Positions 8,893-18,189 of a stretch of 64,000 nucleotides of DNA are shown piece by piece. The notes below the pieces were generated by a model. It was not told where the DNA came from. It saw nothing but the letters and a program-made list of their open reading frames with translations, and made no database searches. Position 1 is the first letter of the stretch. Each line of letters begins with the position of its first letter. Origin of the DNA: Methylococcales bacterium (GTDB taxonomy: Bacteria; Pseudomonadota; Gammaproteobacteria; Methylococcales; Methylomonadaceae); the NCBI GenBank assembly GCA_028707085.1, contig JAQTUW010000003.1:99380-163379 (forward strand). The letters are read 5' to 3'. The position numbers were made by a program, and so were the translations under genes.

Positions 8893-10424
8893 TGAACAAC
8901 AAGCTAAGCCCCGAGCAATTGGCCGCGCGTTACGATTTGCTGTGCCGGGCCACCCAGCCCATACCGCAGGCTGACGACCCGTATCCGGTCGCGGCCGATT
9001 TGGATCAATTGCAGACCCTGATCAATCGCGATCTGTTGGAACTGGCCCGGCGCGGTAGTCCAGATCACTTCGCAGAACTGTATCTGGACTTCGGCCGCGA
9101 ACTGGAGCGTTTCCGTGAATTTTGCGCCTTTCCCGCACTGGCGCAAAAGGTTGTGGTTGGATTCGGCGGCGCCTTTAGCGTTGGCAAATCCAGCCTCATC
9201 AATGCATTACTCGGGCAACGGCTATTGGTCGCCGAAGTGGATTACACCACCTCTTTGCCCAGCTATTTGCTACACGGTGAAGAAGATGCAATCTTCGCGC
9301 TCAACCTCAACAGCCAGCGCATCCGCTTAAGCCTGGACGAATTCCGCAGCCTGACGCATGACGAAATGACCCTATACGGCAGCGCCATCGGCGGTCTGCT
9401 CCGTGCCGCCTTCATCACTCGTGCTGATTTCCCCTGGCCCAATCTGGCGCTGGTTGACACACCGGGTTATTCCAAACCCGAACAAAACAGCTATAGCGCC
9501 CGCACCGACGAAAACCTCGCCCGCGCCCAGCTCAACGCCGCACAAGCCATTGTTTGGCTGATCTCAGCCAAGGCTGGCGGCATTACCGAAGACGATCTCA
9601 ACTTTCTGGCTGCGCTCAACCGGGCCATACCTCTGCTGGTTGTGGTCAGTCGTGCCGACGCGCAGCCCGCCGCCGATATCCGCGACATAGTGGATGGTAT
9701 CCGTCGAACCCTGGCCGAAAGAGACCTGCCGGTAATAGATGTCATTCCGGTATCCAGCCGTAACAAAACTGAATACCCGCTTGATCCCGTTTTAGGACAT
9801 CTTCGCAACTGGAGCCAGCAAAACCGGCAATTGCGGTTTGCCCATAATTTTAAGGCCCTGTTCACCCAATACGCCCGTAGCATCGAAACCGAATTGCGCG
9901 CTGCCAACTGGCGGCTCAATCGTTTCAACCGCATCCTGACCCTGATCGACGATACAGACATTCGGGCCGATACCGGCGAACTGAAAGCCGAGACGGATAA
10001 CCGGATACGCCAATTAAAAACCCAGGCCGCAGCTTTACATGACCTGCGTAGCCGGTTCTTCAGCGATCTGAAGGGTGTCGGCGACAAGGTAGGCATTGCC
10101 CTGCCGGAGCCGGATGACATTGAGCTGCTAGATGCAGGCCGTAGCAATTTGCTGGATTTATTGATAGAAACTCGCCAACAGCGTGGCGGCCAAGCGCCGG
10201 ATGTGCCCCTGCCGCTACAGGCATTGATACAACCGGACGCATGCGGCAATCAGTTAAGTCTGTTGCGCCTGCAAAATACTGATACGGCGCGGTACATCCT
10301 AACCGACCTACAAACCCACGCCGCCGCAGTCGCCAAGCTCAGGCAATTGCTGCGACAACCTAACCAGCGCCTGCTGGATGCGCTCGCCGGCCTGATTATC
10401 ATGAAATTGGGGGAAACCGCCTGA
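8892..10424 (+). CDS. Dynamin-like GTPase B
   Basis: 510 residues from ATG 8892, overlapping the stop of GTPase A (TGATG). The P-loop is GAFSVGKSS (93-101), the switch I region has DYTTSLPSYL, the DxPG motif is LVDTPGYSKP, and SRADAQP stands for the G4 motif. The rest is mainly helical, including LRAANWRLNRFNRILTLIDD and a region rich in Leu/Gln/Arg. No hydrophobic paddle is obvious, in contrast to GTPase A. Pairs of unequal dynamin-like proteins acting together are known (Campylobacter DLP1/DLP2; LeoA systems), so A and B may form a heteromer. It overlaps the next gene by one base. Confidence 0.83.
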   Translation: MNNKLSPEQLAARYDLLCRATQPIPQADDPYPVAADLDQLQTLINRDLLELARRGSPDHFAELYLDFGRELERFREFCAFPALAQKVVVGFGGAFSVGKSSLINALLGQRLLVAEVDYTTSLPSYLLHGEEDAIFALNLNSQRIRLSLDEFRSLTHDEMTLYGSAIGGLLRAAFITRADFPWPNLALVDTPGYSKPEQNSYSARTDENLARAQLNAAQAIVWLISAKAGGITEDDLNFLAALNRAIPLLVVVSRADAQPAADIRDIVDGIRRTLAERDLPVIDVIPVSSRNKTEYPLDPVLGHLRNWSQQNRQLRFAHNFKALFTQYARSIETELRAANWRLNRFNRILTLIDDTDIRADTGELKAETDNRIRQLKTQAAALHDLRSRFFSDLKGVGDKVGIALPEPDDIELLDAGRSNLLDLLIETRQQRGGQAPDVPLPLQALIQPDACGNQLSLLRLQNTDTARYILTDLQTHAAAVAKLRQLLRQPNQRLLDALAGLIIMKLGETA

Positions 10425-11902
10425 TGAATTTGCAACAATTGCTGGATGCCATTCAAACCGAAAAATACGCTACCCAGCCTTTGGCCGCGCACCGCATTGC
10501 CGGGTTGGAAGAACACAGCCGCGAACATTACGCGCTATTGCTGGCGGCGGTGTTACGGGTCAGACCCGCCATCAGCGCGGCGCAAAGCCGGGTGTTCAGC
10601 ATGTTGCTGGAAGCTATGGGCTTGGCCAATCGCCAGGCCGCGCTGTTTGAACGCGTTAAAAATCTGACCGCCGCCAACTTAAGCGAAAGCCGCCGCCTGA
10701 TCGCTGAGCACGGCTTAGCCCAGATCTTTCTGCTGGATACCTTTATATTGCTGCGTCTGGAACAGCCTTTAACGGATGATGATTTGCGGTTAGGTGCAGA
10801 ACTGGCTGATCTGTTGCAAGTGGACAGCAAAACCCTATCCGCTTTGGTTACTCTGGCCTTGCATGTTTTAGGCATAAAGAAGCCGCAGGCTTTTTCCGAT
10901 ATTCTGGATCCTTTGGACTGTCCGCATTGGCATGAATTCATCTGTGAAAAGCTCACTGTTGCCAAGCTGAAGGGGGGTATCGCTTCCGGTCTGTGGTGGC
11001 TTGACCAAGCCATCGAAACAGATACTGGTTGGTCGCTGGAAAACCTCACCCTGTTCTTTACCGAAGCCGGGCGGTTAAGCACTGATACTATTGCCGATGC
11101 CAAGGTCAGCATCAAGGGTTGCCGTCTGATTAACCCGGTGATGGCGTTTAAAAGTCAAACGCTGAAGTTTGATATGCAGGACAGTCAGGTGGAAGGCCGC
11201 TATCCCGAACCGGCTAGATTGACCGCGTTCCAGTTTGACAGGCTTGAAACCGTCATATTTAAAAACACCCATTTTACTACGCGAGACGCCCGTAGCGTTC
11301 GTGCCGGGAATACACCAATAGCGTTTGAACAATGCCAATTCACCGCTTGTGGCAACCCTTTACTCGTTGGCGGAGCATTAGCCATCAGAATACCCGATAT
11401 TATACCCAAGACCGTCGCGCTAACACTCTTTTTCCAGAACATTTGTGACAAACCCGATATACCCAAGACCGTCACGCTAACCGATTGCCATTTCATCCAT
11501 TGCCGCGCTCGGCTCGGCGGGGCGTTGCGTATCGACCGCTTAACTGTCGAAAACACAGCTATCATCAACTGTATATTCGCTGAATGTTCAGCAACTGAGC
11601 CGGGCATGAATTATGGTATTTACGCCAGCCGGATTGTCACTTCATCCCCCAGAAATTTCATCAAGGCATGCCAATTTAAGCGGGGGCGTTTTTATCTTGG
11701 CGACGGATTTCTTCCTTTTTGCCGCTCTAATATTGATCATGTCTTTTCAGAATCAAAACTGATTGACGCACAACTGCATGCCAGCATGCGCTACGAAAAT
11801 GAATTCGAAAATGAATTCAAAGCAGGAATTACGCCAACCGGTAATTCCGAAATACGCACCGATGTAGTGCATCAACTGCCGGCTTGGGCCGAGGACTTCT
11901 AA
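10424..11902 (+). CDS. Unknown protein with a beta-helix-like C-terminal half, between GTPases
   Basis: 492 residues. Not recognised as a named family. The first 210 or so residues look helical (HRIAGLEEHSREHYALLLAAV and following). The second half has repeated short strands punctuated by Cys and Asn: VSIKGCRLINPV, IFKNTHFTTRD, IAFEQCQFTACGN, VTLTDCHFIHCRARLGGAL, AIINCIFAECSA, FIKACQFKRGRF. This resembles a right-handed beta-helix or pentapeptide-like solenoid, which often binds partners or substrates. Starts and stops overlap both neighbours by one base, so it is locked into the GTPase operon. A short internal DNA duplication (PDI.IPKTV.LT) lies around 11390-11485. Confidence 0.6.
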   Translation: MNLQQLLDAIQTEKYATQPLAAHRIAGLEEHSREHYALLLAAVLRVRPAISAAQSRVFSMLLEAMGLANRQAALFERVKNLTAANLSESRRLIAEHGLAQIFLLDTFILLRLEQPLTDDDLRLGAELADLLQVDSKTLSALVTLALHVLGIKKPQAFSDILDPLDCPHWHEFICEKLTVAKLKGGIASGLWWLDQAIETDTGWSLENLTLFFTEAGRLSTDTIADAKVSIKGCRLINPVMAFKSQTLKFDMQDSQVEGRYPEPARLTAFQFDRLETVIFKNTHFTTRDARSVRAGNTPIAFEQCQFTACGNPLLVGGALAIRIPDIIPKTVALTLFFQNICDKPDIPKTVTLTDCHFIHCRARLGGALRIDRLTVENTAIINCIFAECSATEPGMNYGIYASRIVTSSPRNFIKACQFKRGRFYLGDGFLPFCRSNIDHVFSESKLIDAQLHASMRYENEFENEFKAGITPTGNSEIRTDVVHQLPAWAEDF

Positions 11903-14043
11903 TGACTATTGAATCTTTTTCCAATCAATTGCAAATTCTGACCCAGACCTTAAGCAAATACCACAGCCGTTTCCCGGCAGAGCTCGCTGAGCTGTCAAGT
12001 CTGCAACAGGACTTTGCCGCCAAACAGTTGCGCTTTGCAGAGGCAGGCCAGCGATTGAGCATTGGCATCATCGGCCAGGTCAAGGCAGGCAAGAGCAGTT
12101 TCCTGAATGCCTTACTGTTCAACGGCCGGGCGGTGCTGCCGGAGGCCGCTACGCCCAAGACCGCCAATCTGACCCGCATCACTCATGGCGGCACGCCGAC
12201 CTTGGTTGTCCACTATTACACACCAACTGTCTGGCGGCAGTTTGTGGCTTTGGCCGCAGGTGAAGGTAATCATACCGAAGCACGGGTCGCCCGCGAGCTG
12301 GTTGACATGGTCAGGCGGGCCGGGGTTGATGTGGATGCTGTCCTGGCTAAAGGCAAGGAAGACTTGCCGGCCGCTAATGTCGCCGAATTAATCGATGTAC
12401 TGAACGATTACGTCGGCAATGATGGTCGTTATACCGCACTGGTCGAAGCCACCGAACTGCAATTGCCGCTGCCGGAATTGCAAGGCTTCGAGGTGGTGGA
12501 TACCCCGGGCATGAACGATCCGGTAGCCAGCCGTACCCAGAAAACCCGCGAGTTTATGGCGCGTTGCGATGTGGTGTTTTTTCTGTCGCGCTGCGGTCAA
12601 TTCCTGGATCGGTCGGACAGGGACTTGCTGGCCAGCCAGTTGCCGAACAAAGGCGTGAAGCGTTTGATTCTGGTGGCCTGTCAATTTGACAACGCCATTC
12701 TGGACGATGGCTTCGATCGCTCGTCTCTGGCCGAAACCGAAACCAACCTGAAAATCCGTATTAATCGCCGGGCCGATACTGAATTGGAAGGTCTGGCCAA
12801 AGATCGCGAGCTGCAAGGCGTACCCGAGGTTGCCGCACTGTTAAGAAAAACCAAAACACCGCTATTCGCCAGCAGCTATGCCTATGGTTTTAGCGACTGG
12901 CCCGCTGCACGCTGGAGTAAAGGCATGCAGCACGTCCATGGCGAGTTGACTTCTATGGCTGCCGAAAAGTGGAATGGCTATATCTTTACTGCCGAGGATT
13001 GGCGGCGCTTGGGCAACTTCCAGGCATTGACTGCCGCCTACAAGGCCGCCCGCTCCGCCAAACAGGAGTTGCTAACCGCCCAGCACAACGGCCTGTTGCC
13101 GGAGGCTGAACGCCGTTTGCAGGACATTCTGCAACGGCTGGGCGAAGTGGCGGAAAACCGCCGCCGGCAATTGCGCGATAACGACATCAGTAAACTGGCC
13201 GCCCAGCAAGCCGCCGCCGAGCGGCGCATTAACGGCATTGCCGCCGTCCTGGCGGAGATCATCAACCGCAACCGCGAACAGGTGCGCGCGTTGCACGGCA
13301 AAATGCATGTCGAGCTTCAGACCGGGATGGCCGGTTTTAGCCAACTTAACACCCGTAGCGGTACGGATACGGTAGAGCGTTCCCGCGAAGTCAGCACCTC
13401 CACCTGGTACAACCCTTTTTCCTGGGGTAGTAGCCGCACAGTGTATTACACTACCACGCAGAGCTATCGTTATCTGGCCGTTGCCGATGCCATCGAACAG
13501 GTTAATCAGTACGCCGTTGATAATGCCGCCGCGTTGCTACGGGCATTTCAAGACGTCATCTACCCGACCAAATTGCGTGCCGATTTGCGCAAAGCCTTGT
13601 TGGCGGAGTTGGACACCCGCGACGAAAATTTCAATCCTGAGGAATTTCGCGCCACGCTGGAAGGCTGTTTAAACTGTCTGGAATTGCCGGAGCTGAAACT
13701 GGATATCGGCGACCCGGCTCGCGCCATCAGCGCCCAGTTCTGCGGCGAAGTGCGTGACGACAATGCGATGGCGCAACTGTGCGCCACGCTGCTGCAAACC
13801 CTGCAGACTGTTTCCGGACAACTTGATGCAGCGTTTAAAAAAGGGGTCGATCATTTATGCATGCAACTGGATGCCCTGTGCGAATCACTGGCAAAAGAAA
13901 TGGCCGCAGGCATACGCGCCGAATTGGAACAGCTTGGTAAAGCCTTTGCCGATAAGGAGCAAGAATTGGCGCATTATGACGAAGTGATTGCAATTACCCG
14001 GGGTGATGGAGAACCTTTAACGACTTCATTATCCCAGAATTGA
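11902..14043 (+). CDS. Dynamin-like GTPase C (large)
   Basis: 713 residues from ATG 11902, which overlaps the preceding TAA. P-loop GQVKAGKSS (58-66), DTPG in VVDTPGMNDPV, and a weak G4 candidate (VACQFD). Helical bundle regions follow, with RRLQDILQRLGEVAENRRRQLRDND as a coiled-coil candidate. An aromatic segment, STSTWYNPFSWGSSRTVYYTT (around 495-515), could touch membrane. A similar pattern is seen in CrfC-like and other bacterial dynamin-family proteins. It is the last gene of the block and ends four bases before a clear terminator. Confidence 0.85.
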   Translation: MTIESFSNQLQILTQTLSKYHSRFPAELAELSSLQQDFAAKQLRFAEAGQRLSIGIIGQVKAGKSSFLNALLFNGRAVLPEAATPKTANLTRITHGGTPTLVVHYYTPTVWRQFVALAAGEGNHTEARVARELVDMVRRAGVDVDAVLAKGKEDLPAANVAELIDVLNDYVGNDGRYTALVEATELQLPLPELQGFEVVDTPGMNDPVASRTQKTREFMARCDVVFFLSRCGQFLDRSDRDLLASQLPNKGVKRLILVACQFDNAILDDGFDRSSLAETETNLKIRINRRADTELEGLAKDRELQGVPEVAALLRKTKTPLFASSYAYGFSDWPAARWSKGMQHVHGELTSMAAEKWNGYIFTAEDWRRLGNFQALTAAYKAARSAKQELLTAQHNGLLPEAERRLQDILQRLGEVAENRRRQLRDNDISKLAAQQAAAERRINGIAAVLAEIINRNREQVRALHGKMHVELQTGMAGFSQLNTRSGTDTVERSREVSTSTWYNPFSWGSSRTVYYTTTQSYRYLAVADAIEQVNQYAVDNAAALLRAFQDVIYPTKLRADLRKALLAELDTRDENFNPEEFRATLEGCLNCLELPELKLDIGDPARAISAQFCGEVRDDNAMAQLCATLLQTLQTVSGQLDAAFKKGVDHLCMQLDALCESLAKEMAAGIRAELEQLGKAFADKEQELAHYDEVIAITRGDGEPLTTSLSQN

Positions 14044-14068
14044 AAAAACCGCCCGAAGGCGGTCTTTT
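14043..14068. terminator. Bidirectional intrinsic terminator
   Basis: Stem ACCGCC / GGCGGT with loop CGAA, followed by CTTTT on the plus strand and, read on the minus strand, by a run of six T. It lies between the convergent ends of the dynamin block and ugd and can serve both. Confidence 0.8.
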
Positions 14069-14074
14069 CGTCAA

Positions 14075-15400
14075 CTAAACCGGCCGGCCTATGGCGTAAT
14101 ACTGCAAGCCGCTTTGCCTGACCAGTTTGGGCTCATACATGTTTCTGCCGTCAAAAATCACCTTGTCGTTCAGTTGCTGGTGCAACTGGTCGAAGTCCGG
14201 GCTGCGGAATTGCTTCCATTCGGTGACGATAATCAGCGCATCCACATTCTGCAGGGTGTCCAGCTGGTTATGACAATAGCTCAGACCAGGCTTGTCGCCG
14301 TATATCCGTTGCGCCTCGTGCAAGGCTTCCGGATCGTAAGCCTGAACCTCGGCTCCGGCTTCGATCAGGGCTTCCAGCACCACCCGGCTGGGGGCTTCGC
14401 GCATATCGTCGGTGTTGGGCTTGAACGCCAGGCCCCATAAGGCGAATCGCTTGCCTTTCAAATCGCCCTGATAATGCGCCATGATTTTTTCGAACAACCG
14501 GTGTTTTTGCCTGTCGTTGACGTTTTCAACCGCGCTTAACAGTTCGGCATGGTAGCCGTAATCGCGGGCCGTTCTCTCCAGTGCCTTGACATCCTTGGGA
14601 AAGCAGGAGCCGCCGTAACCGCAGCCAGGGTAAATGAAACTGTAACCGATGCGGGTATCGGAACCAATACCGTGGCGGACGTGTTCGATGTCCGCGCCCA
14701 GGCGTTCCGCCAGATTCGCCAGTTCGTTCATGAAACTGATTTTGGTGGCCAGCATGGCGTTGGCGGCGTATTTGGTCAGTTCCGCCGAACGGATGTCCAT
14801 ATTGATGACCCGTTCGCGGTTGCGGTTGAACGGCGCGTACAGATCTCGCAACAGTTCGGCGCTTCTGTGGCTGTCGGTGCCGATGATGATGCGATCCGGC
14901 TTCATGAAGTCGTCCAGCGCCGAACCTTCCTTCAAAAATTCGGGATTCGATACAATGTCGAACTCCAGGCTGGCGCCGCGCTGCCGCAGCACGTCGGCCA
15001 CGGTATTTTTGACCTTGTCGGCCGTGCCGACCGGCACGGTGGATTTATCGACAATGACTTTATAATCGGTCATATGTTCGGCAATGCTTTTGGCTACCGC
15101 CAGCACATATTTCAGATCGGCGGAGCCGTCCTCATCCGGCGGCGTGCCGACGGCGACAAACTGGAAAAGCCCGAAATCCACTGCTTCCCTGACATCGGCG
15201 GTAAAGTGCAAACGCCCGGCAGACTGATTTTCCCTGACCATTTCTTCCAGGCCAGGTTCGAAGATCGGAATAATCCCCTGTTTGAGTTGATCAATTTTAT
15301 TTTGATCGACATCCATGCATAGCACCTGGTTTCCAACCTCGGCTAAACAGGCTCCGGTCACCAATCCAACATAGCCGCTGCCAAATACTGTAATTTTCAT
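14075..15400 (-). CDS. ugd: UDP-glucose 6-dehydrogenase
   Basis: 441 residues. Oxidises UDP-glucose to UDP-glucuronate with two NAD, supplying exopolysaccharide and lipid-A sugar pathways. The N-terminal Rossmann motif is [18 protein letters not shown]. The thiohemiacetal cysteine lies in [14 protein letters not shown], and [17 protein letters not shown] is the conserved C-terminal domain signature. Start ATG at 15400 gives the canonical N-terminus [12 protein letters not shown]. The next gene upstream on the same strand begins 24 bases away, so they may share a transcript. Confidence 0.96.
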   Translation of the reverse strand: MKITVFGSGYVGLVTGACLAEVGNQVLCMDVDQNKIDQLKQGIIPIFEPGLEEMVRENQSAGRLHFTADVREAVDFGLFQFVAVGTPPDEDGSADLKYVLAVAKSIAEHMTDYKVIVDKSTVPVGTADKVKNTVADVLRQRGASLEFDIVSNPEFLKEGSALDDFMKPDRIIIGTDSHRSAELLRDLYAPFNRNRERVINMDIRSAELTKYAANAMLATKISFMNELANLAERLGADIEHVRHGIGSDTRIGYSFIYPGCGYGGSCFPKDVKALERTARDYGYHAELLSAVENVNDRQKHRLFEKIMAHYQGDLKGKRFALWGLAFKPNTDDMREAPSRVVLEALIEAGAEVQAYDPEALHEAQRIYGDKPGLSYCHNQLDTLQNVDALIIVTEWKQFRSPDFDQLHQQLNDKVIFDGRNMYEPKLVRQSGLQYYAIGRPV

Positions 15401-15423
15401 CCTAACGCCTCATAGTGAATTTT

Positions 15424-16269
15424 TTATTTTTTCCATTTTAATCTAAAAAGAGCCGATATATCTTCATCGCCAAAACCTTGCGCCATCAATTCTGCATAGT
15501 CGGTCAGCGTGGTATCGATAACCGGACAGTCGATCGCGGTCTGCCGGGCCATTTCCCGGCAGATCAATAAATCCTTGTGATGCAGGGCCAATTTGAAACC
15601 CGGATTGTATAAGGCCTGAGTCATGGTTTTGCCGCGATGCTGCAAAAACCAGTTTCCGGCCGCGCCGCCGGCAAGCACATCGATGACTTTATCCATATCC
15701 AGACCTTGCGCCGCGGCAAAGGCCAGCGCCTGGGTCACAGCCTGATTGACGCCGGCGACCATCACCTGGTTGACAGCCTTGCAGGCCTGGCCCTGCCCGA
15801 CTTCGCCCAGGTGTTCGATACGCGAGGCCATGGCGGCCAGCACCGGCCGCACCCGTTCCAGCACCGCCGCCTTGCCGCCAACCATCATTGACAGCGTACC
15901 CTGGGCCGCGCCTTCCACGCCGCCGGAGACCGGTGCATCGAGAAATTCCGCCTGCCGATCCTGCAACAGGCTGGCGGCCTGCACAGCGGTTGCTGCGCTG
16001 ACCGTGGACATGTCAACGACTACCGTGCCGGGTTTGACCGTGGCGGCGATGGCGGAAACGATTTCCAGCACATCCCGGTCGGCCGAGACACAGATCAAAA
16101 CCACATCGACCCGCTCAGCCAAAGCTTGCGGGGTGGCGCAGATTTCGACCTGCAAATCCACCTGCCTGCCTGACGTCCGGTTATAGGCGGCCGTCAAAAA
16201 ACCCTGCTTAAACAGGTTGCGGGCCATGCCCAGTCCCATTGCCCCCAGTCCGATGACGCCTGCTTTCAT
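15424..16269 (-). CDS. NAD(P)-dependent beta-hydroxyacid dehydrogenase (3-hydroxyisobutyrate/tartronate-semialdehyde reductase family)
   Basis: 281 residues. N-terminal GVIGLGAMGLGMARNL nucleotide-binding motif; substrate-binding DAPVSGGVEGAAQGTL; catalytic Lys in the helix GQACKAVNQVMVAG; and LHHKDLLICREMA. All are signatures of the GarR/GlxR/MmsB superfamily. The precise substrate (3-hydroxyisobutyrate, tartronate semialdehyde, or a short aldehyde such as succinic semialdehyde) cannot be read from sequence. It lies 9 bases downstream of speA and 23 upstream of ugd on the same strand, likely one transcript. Confidence 0.87.
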   Translation of the reverse strand: MKAGVIGLGAMGLGMARNLFKQGFLTAAYNRTSGRQVDLQVEICATPQALAERVDVVLICVSADRDVLEIVSAIAATVKPGTVVVDMSTVSAATAVQAASLLQDRQAEFLDAPVSGGVEGAAQGTLSMMVGGKAAVLERVRPVLAAMASRIEHLGEVGQGQACKAVNQVMVAGVNQAVTQALAFAAAQGLDMDKVIDVLAGGAAGNWFLQHRGKTMTQALYNPGFKLALHHKDLLICREMARQTAIDCPVIDTTLTDYAELMAQGFGDEDISALFRLKWKK

Positions 16270-16278
16270 ACGCTGGTT

Positions 16279-18126
16279 TTATTTTTCAAGATAGGTGTAA
16301 GCGTTCAGGCCGGCCAGCAATTCCTGCTGGAAGGCCTGTTTTTGGTCGATGCTCAACGGGCTGGCATCCAGTTTCGATTGGTAGGCGGCCTTGAGCGCTT
16401 CGGCATCGATATGCACATATTCTAGCAACTCGCCGACATCTTCGCCCTCCATAAAATCGCCAAAGCGGTAACCGTCGCCGTCAAGCTCCACATTGATGGA
16501 ATGGGTGTCGCCGAACAGATTGTGCATGTCGCCCAGAATTTCCTGATAAGCGCCCAGCATGAAGAAGCCCAGCAGATAAGGCTGGCTGAGGTCGATACTG
16601 TGCAGCGCCAGGGTATTGCTGATGTTTTGCCGGTCTACATATTGATCGATGCGACCGTCGGAATCACAGGTCAGATCCTGAATCACCGCCCGCTGGCCGG
16701 GGAGCTGATCGAGCTTATGGATGGGCATGATGGGAAATATCTGATCTATGCCCCAGACGTCCGGCATGGACTGAAACAGGGAAAAATTGCAAAACACCTT
16801 GTCGGCCAGTTTTTCGTCCAGCTCCTGCAAAATTTCCCGGTGATGGTGATTGTCGGTGTTCAGGCGGCGCTGCACCAGCCTGCACAAGCTGATGTAGCGT
16901 TGTTCCGCTTCGGCCAGTTCGGTTAGCGCCAGATCGCCCTGCACGAACTGGGCGCGGGCTTCGGCCATATCGAACTGGGCGTTGTGGTAGGTTTCGGCAA
17001 TATTTTGCGACACCGCCTTGCTGACATCGATTCCGCCTTGCAGGCTTTCCACCTCGGTGACATTGGTGATCATCACTGCGTGATGCGCGGTGATGGCCCG
17101 GCCGGATTCGGTAATGATGTCCGGCTGCGGCAAGCGGTATTCACGGCTGATTTCGGCGAAGCTTCGGACGATATTTTCGGCATACTCGGCGAGACTGTAA
17201 TTGATCGAGCACTCCCGCCGCGAGCCACTGCCATCGTAATCGACACCCAGCCCGCCGCCGGCATCGATGGTGGAGATGGGCGCGCCGAGTTTGCGAAGTT
17301 GCAGATAAAACTGCGCCGCCTCCTTTAAAGCCAGCTTGATGTCGTGAATATTGGCGATTTGCGACCCCATATGGAAATGCATCAGTTGCAGGCAATCCAG
17401 CATGTCCTGCTGTTTCAGGCCGGCAATCAACTGTAGCACCTCGCTGGCGTGCAGCCCGAATTTGGATTTCTCGCCGCCGCTGTTCTGCCACTTGCCGGCG
17501 CTAATGGTTGACAGGCGCACCCGGATGCCTATCTGCGGCCGCACCTGCAATCTGGCCGCTTCCTCAATGATCAGCTCCAGCTCCGAGGGTTTTTCGATGA
17601 CAATGAAGACCGACAGGCCCATCATCTGCCCCATCAACGCCATGCGAATGTAAAACCGATCCTTGTAACCGTTGCAGACGATAGTGCCGCCTGATCTGGT
17701 CAGACCCAGTATCGCCAGCAGCTCCGGCTTGCTGCCGGCTTCCAGGCCAATGCCGTCGGTCGAGACGATGCTGGCCACCACATTGCCCTGCTGGTTGACC
17801 TTGATGGGATAAACAGGGGTATAACGACCCTGATACTGATGCGATGCGCAGGCATCTTCGAACGCCTGCTGCAAACGGCGTATGCGGTCGCCCAGAATAT
17901 CGGTAAAACGAATCAGCACCGGAAAGTTCAGGCCTTTTTCCTGCAGGGCGAGCGCAACCTCGAACAGGTCGATTTCGGTATTGCAGCCGGATTGCGGCCT
18001 GACGCAGACATGGCCCTTGCCGTTGATCGAAAAATAGCCATCGCCCCACTGGTTTATGGCGTACAACTGTTTGGACTGTTCAATCGACCATTGCTGTTGC
18101 TGCACATTCGCTCCTGATACTGTCAT
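16279..18126 (-). CDS. speA: Biosynthetic arginine decarboxylase
   Basis: 615 residues, near the E. coli SpeA length (658). PLP-dependent alanine-racemase-fold enzyme converting arginine to agmatine, the first step to putrescine and spermidine. The PLP lysine is in YTPVYPIKVNQQGNVV (Lys109), the glycine-rich phosphate-binding region is STIDAGGGLGVDYDGS, and CNFSLFQSMPDVWGIDQIFPIMP is a family signature. It is divergent from speE with 63 bases between them, which presumably contain both promoters. With speE and speD it covers much of the arginine-to-spermidine route. Confidence 0.95.
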   Translation of the reverse strand: MTVSGANVQQQQWSIEQSKQLYAINQWGDGYFSINGKGHVCVRPQSGCNTEIDLFEVALALQEKGLNFPVLIRFTDILGDRIRRLQQAFEDACASHQYQGRYTPVYPIKVNQQGNVVASIVSTDGIGLEAGSKPELLAILGLTRSGGTIVCNGYKDRFYIRMALMGQMMGLSVFIVIEKPSELELIIEEAARLQVRPQIGIRVRLSTISAGKWQNSGGEKSKFGLHASEVLQLIAGLKQQDMLDCLQLMHFHMGSQIANIHDIKLALKEAAQFYLQLRKLGAPISTIDAGGGLGVDYDGSGSRRECSINYSLAEYAENIVRSFAEISREYRLPQPDIITESGRAITAHHAVMITNVTEVESLQGGIDVSKAVSQNIAETYHNAQFDMAEARAQFVQGDLALTELAEAEQRYISLCRLVQRRLNTDNHHHREILQELDEKLADKVFCNFSLFQSMPDVWGIDQIFPIMPIHKLDQLPGQRAVIQDLTCDSDGRIDQYVDRQNISNTLALHSIDLSQPYLLGFFMLGAYQEILGDMHNLFGDTHSINVELDGDGYRFGDFMEGEDVGELLEYVHIDAEALKAAYQSKLDASPLSIDQKQAFQQELLAGLNAYTYLEK

Positions 18127-18189
18127 AAAATTATAGGGATTCTAAAGTATAATCATTAAGCTTATATGACTTTTTAACAGGACGATATC

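Noticed and set aside
9491..10249. 252-codon antisense frame opposite GTPase B
   Set aside because: Shadow of a verified GTPase gene with P-loop and one-base overlaps to neighbours; Ser/Arg-rich composition typical of antisense translation.
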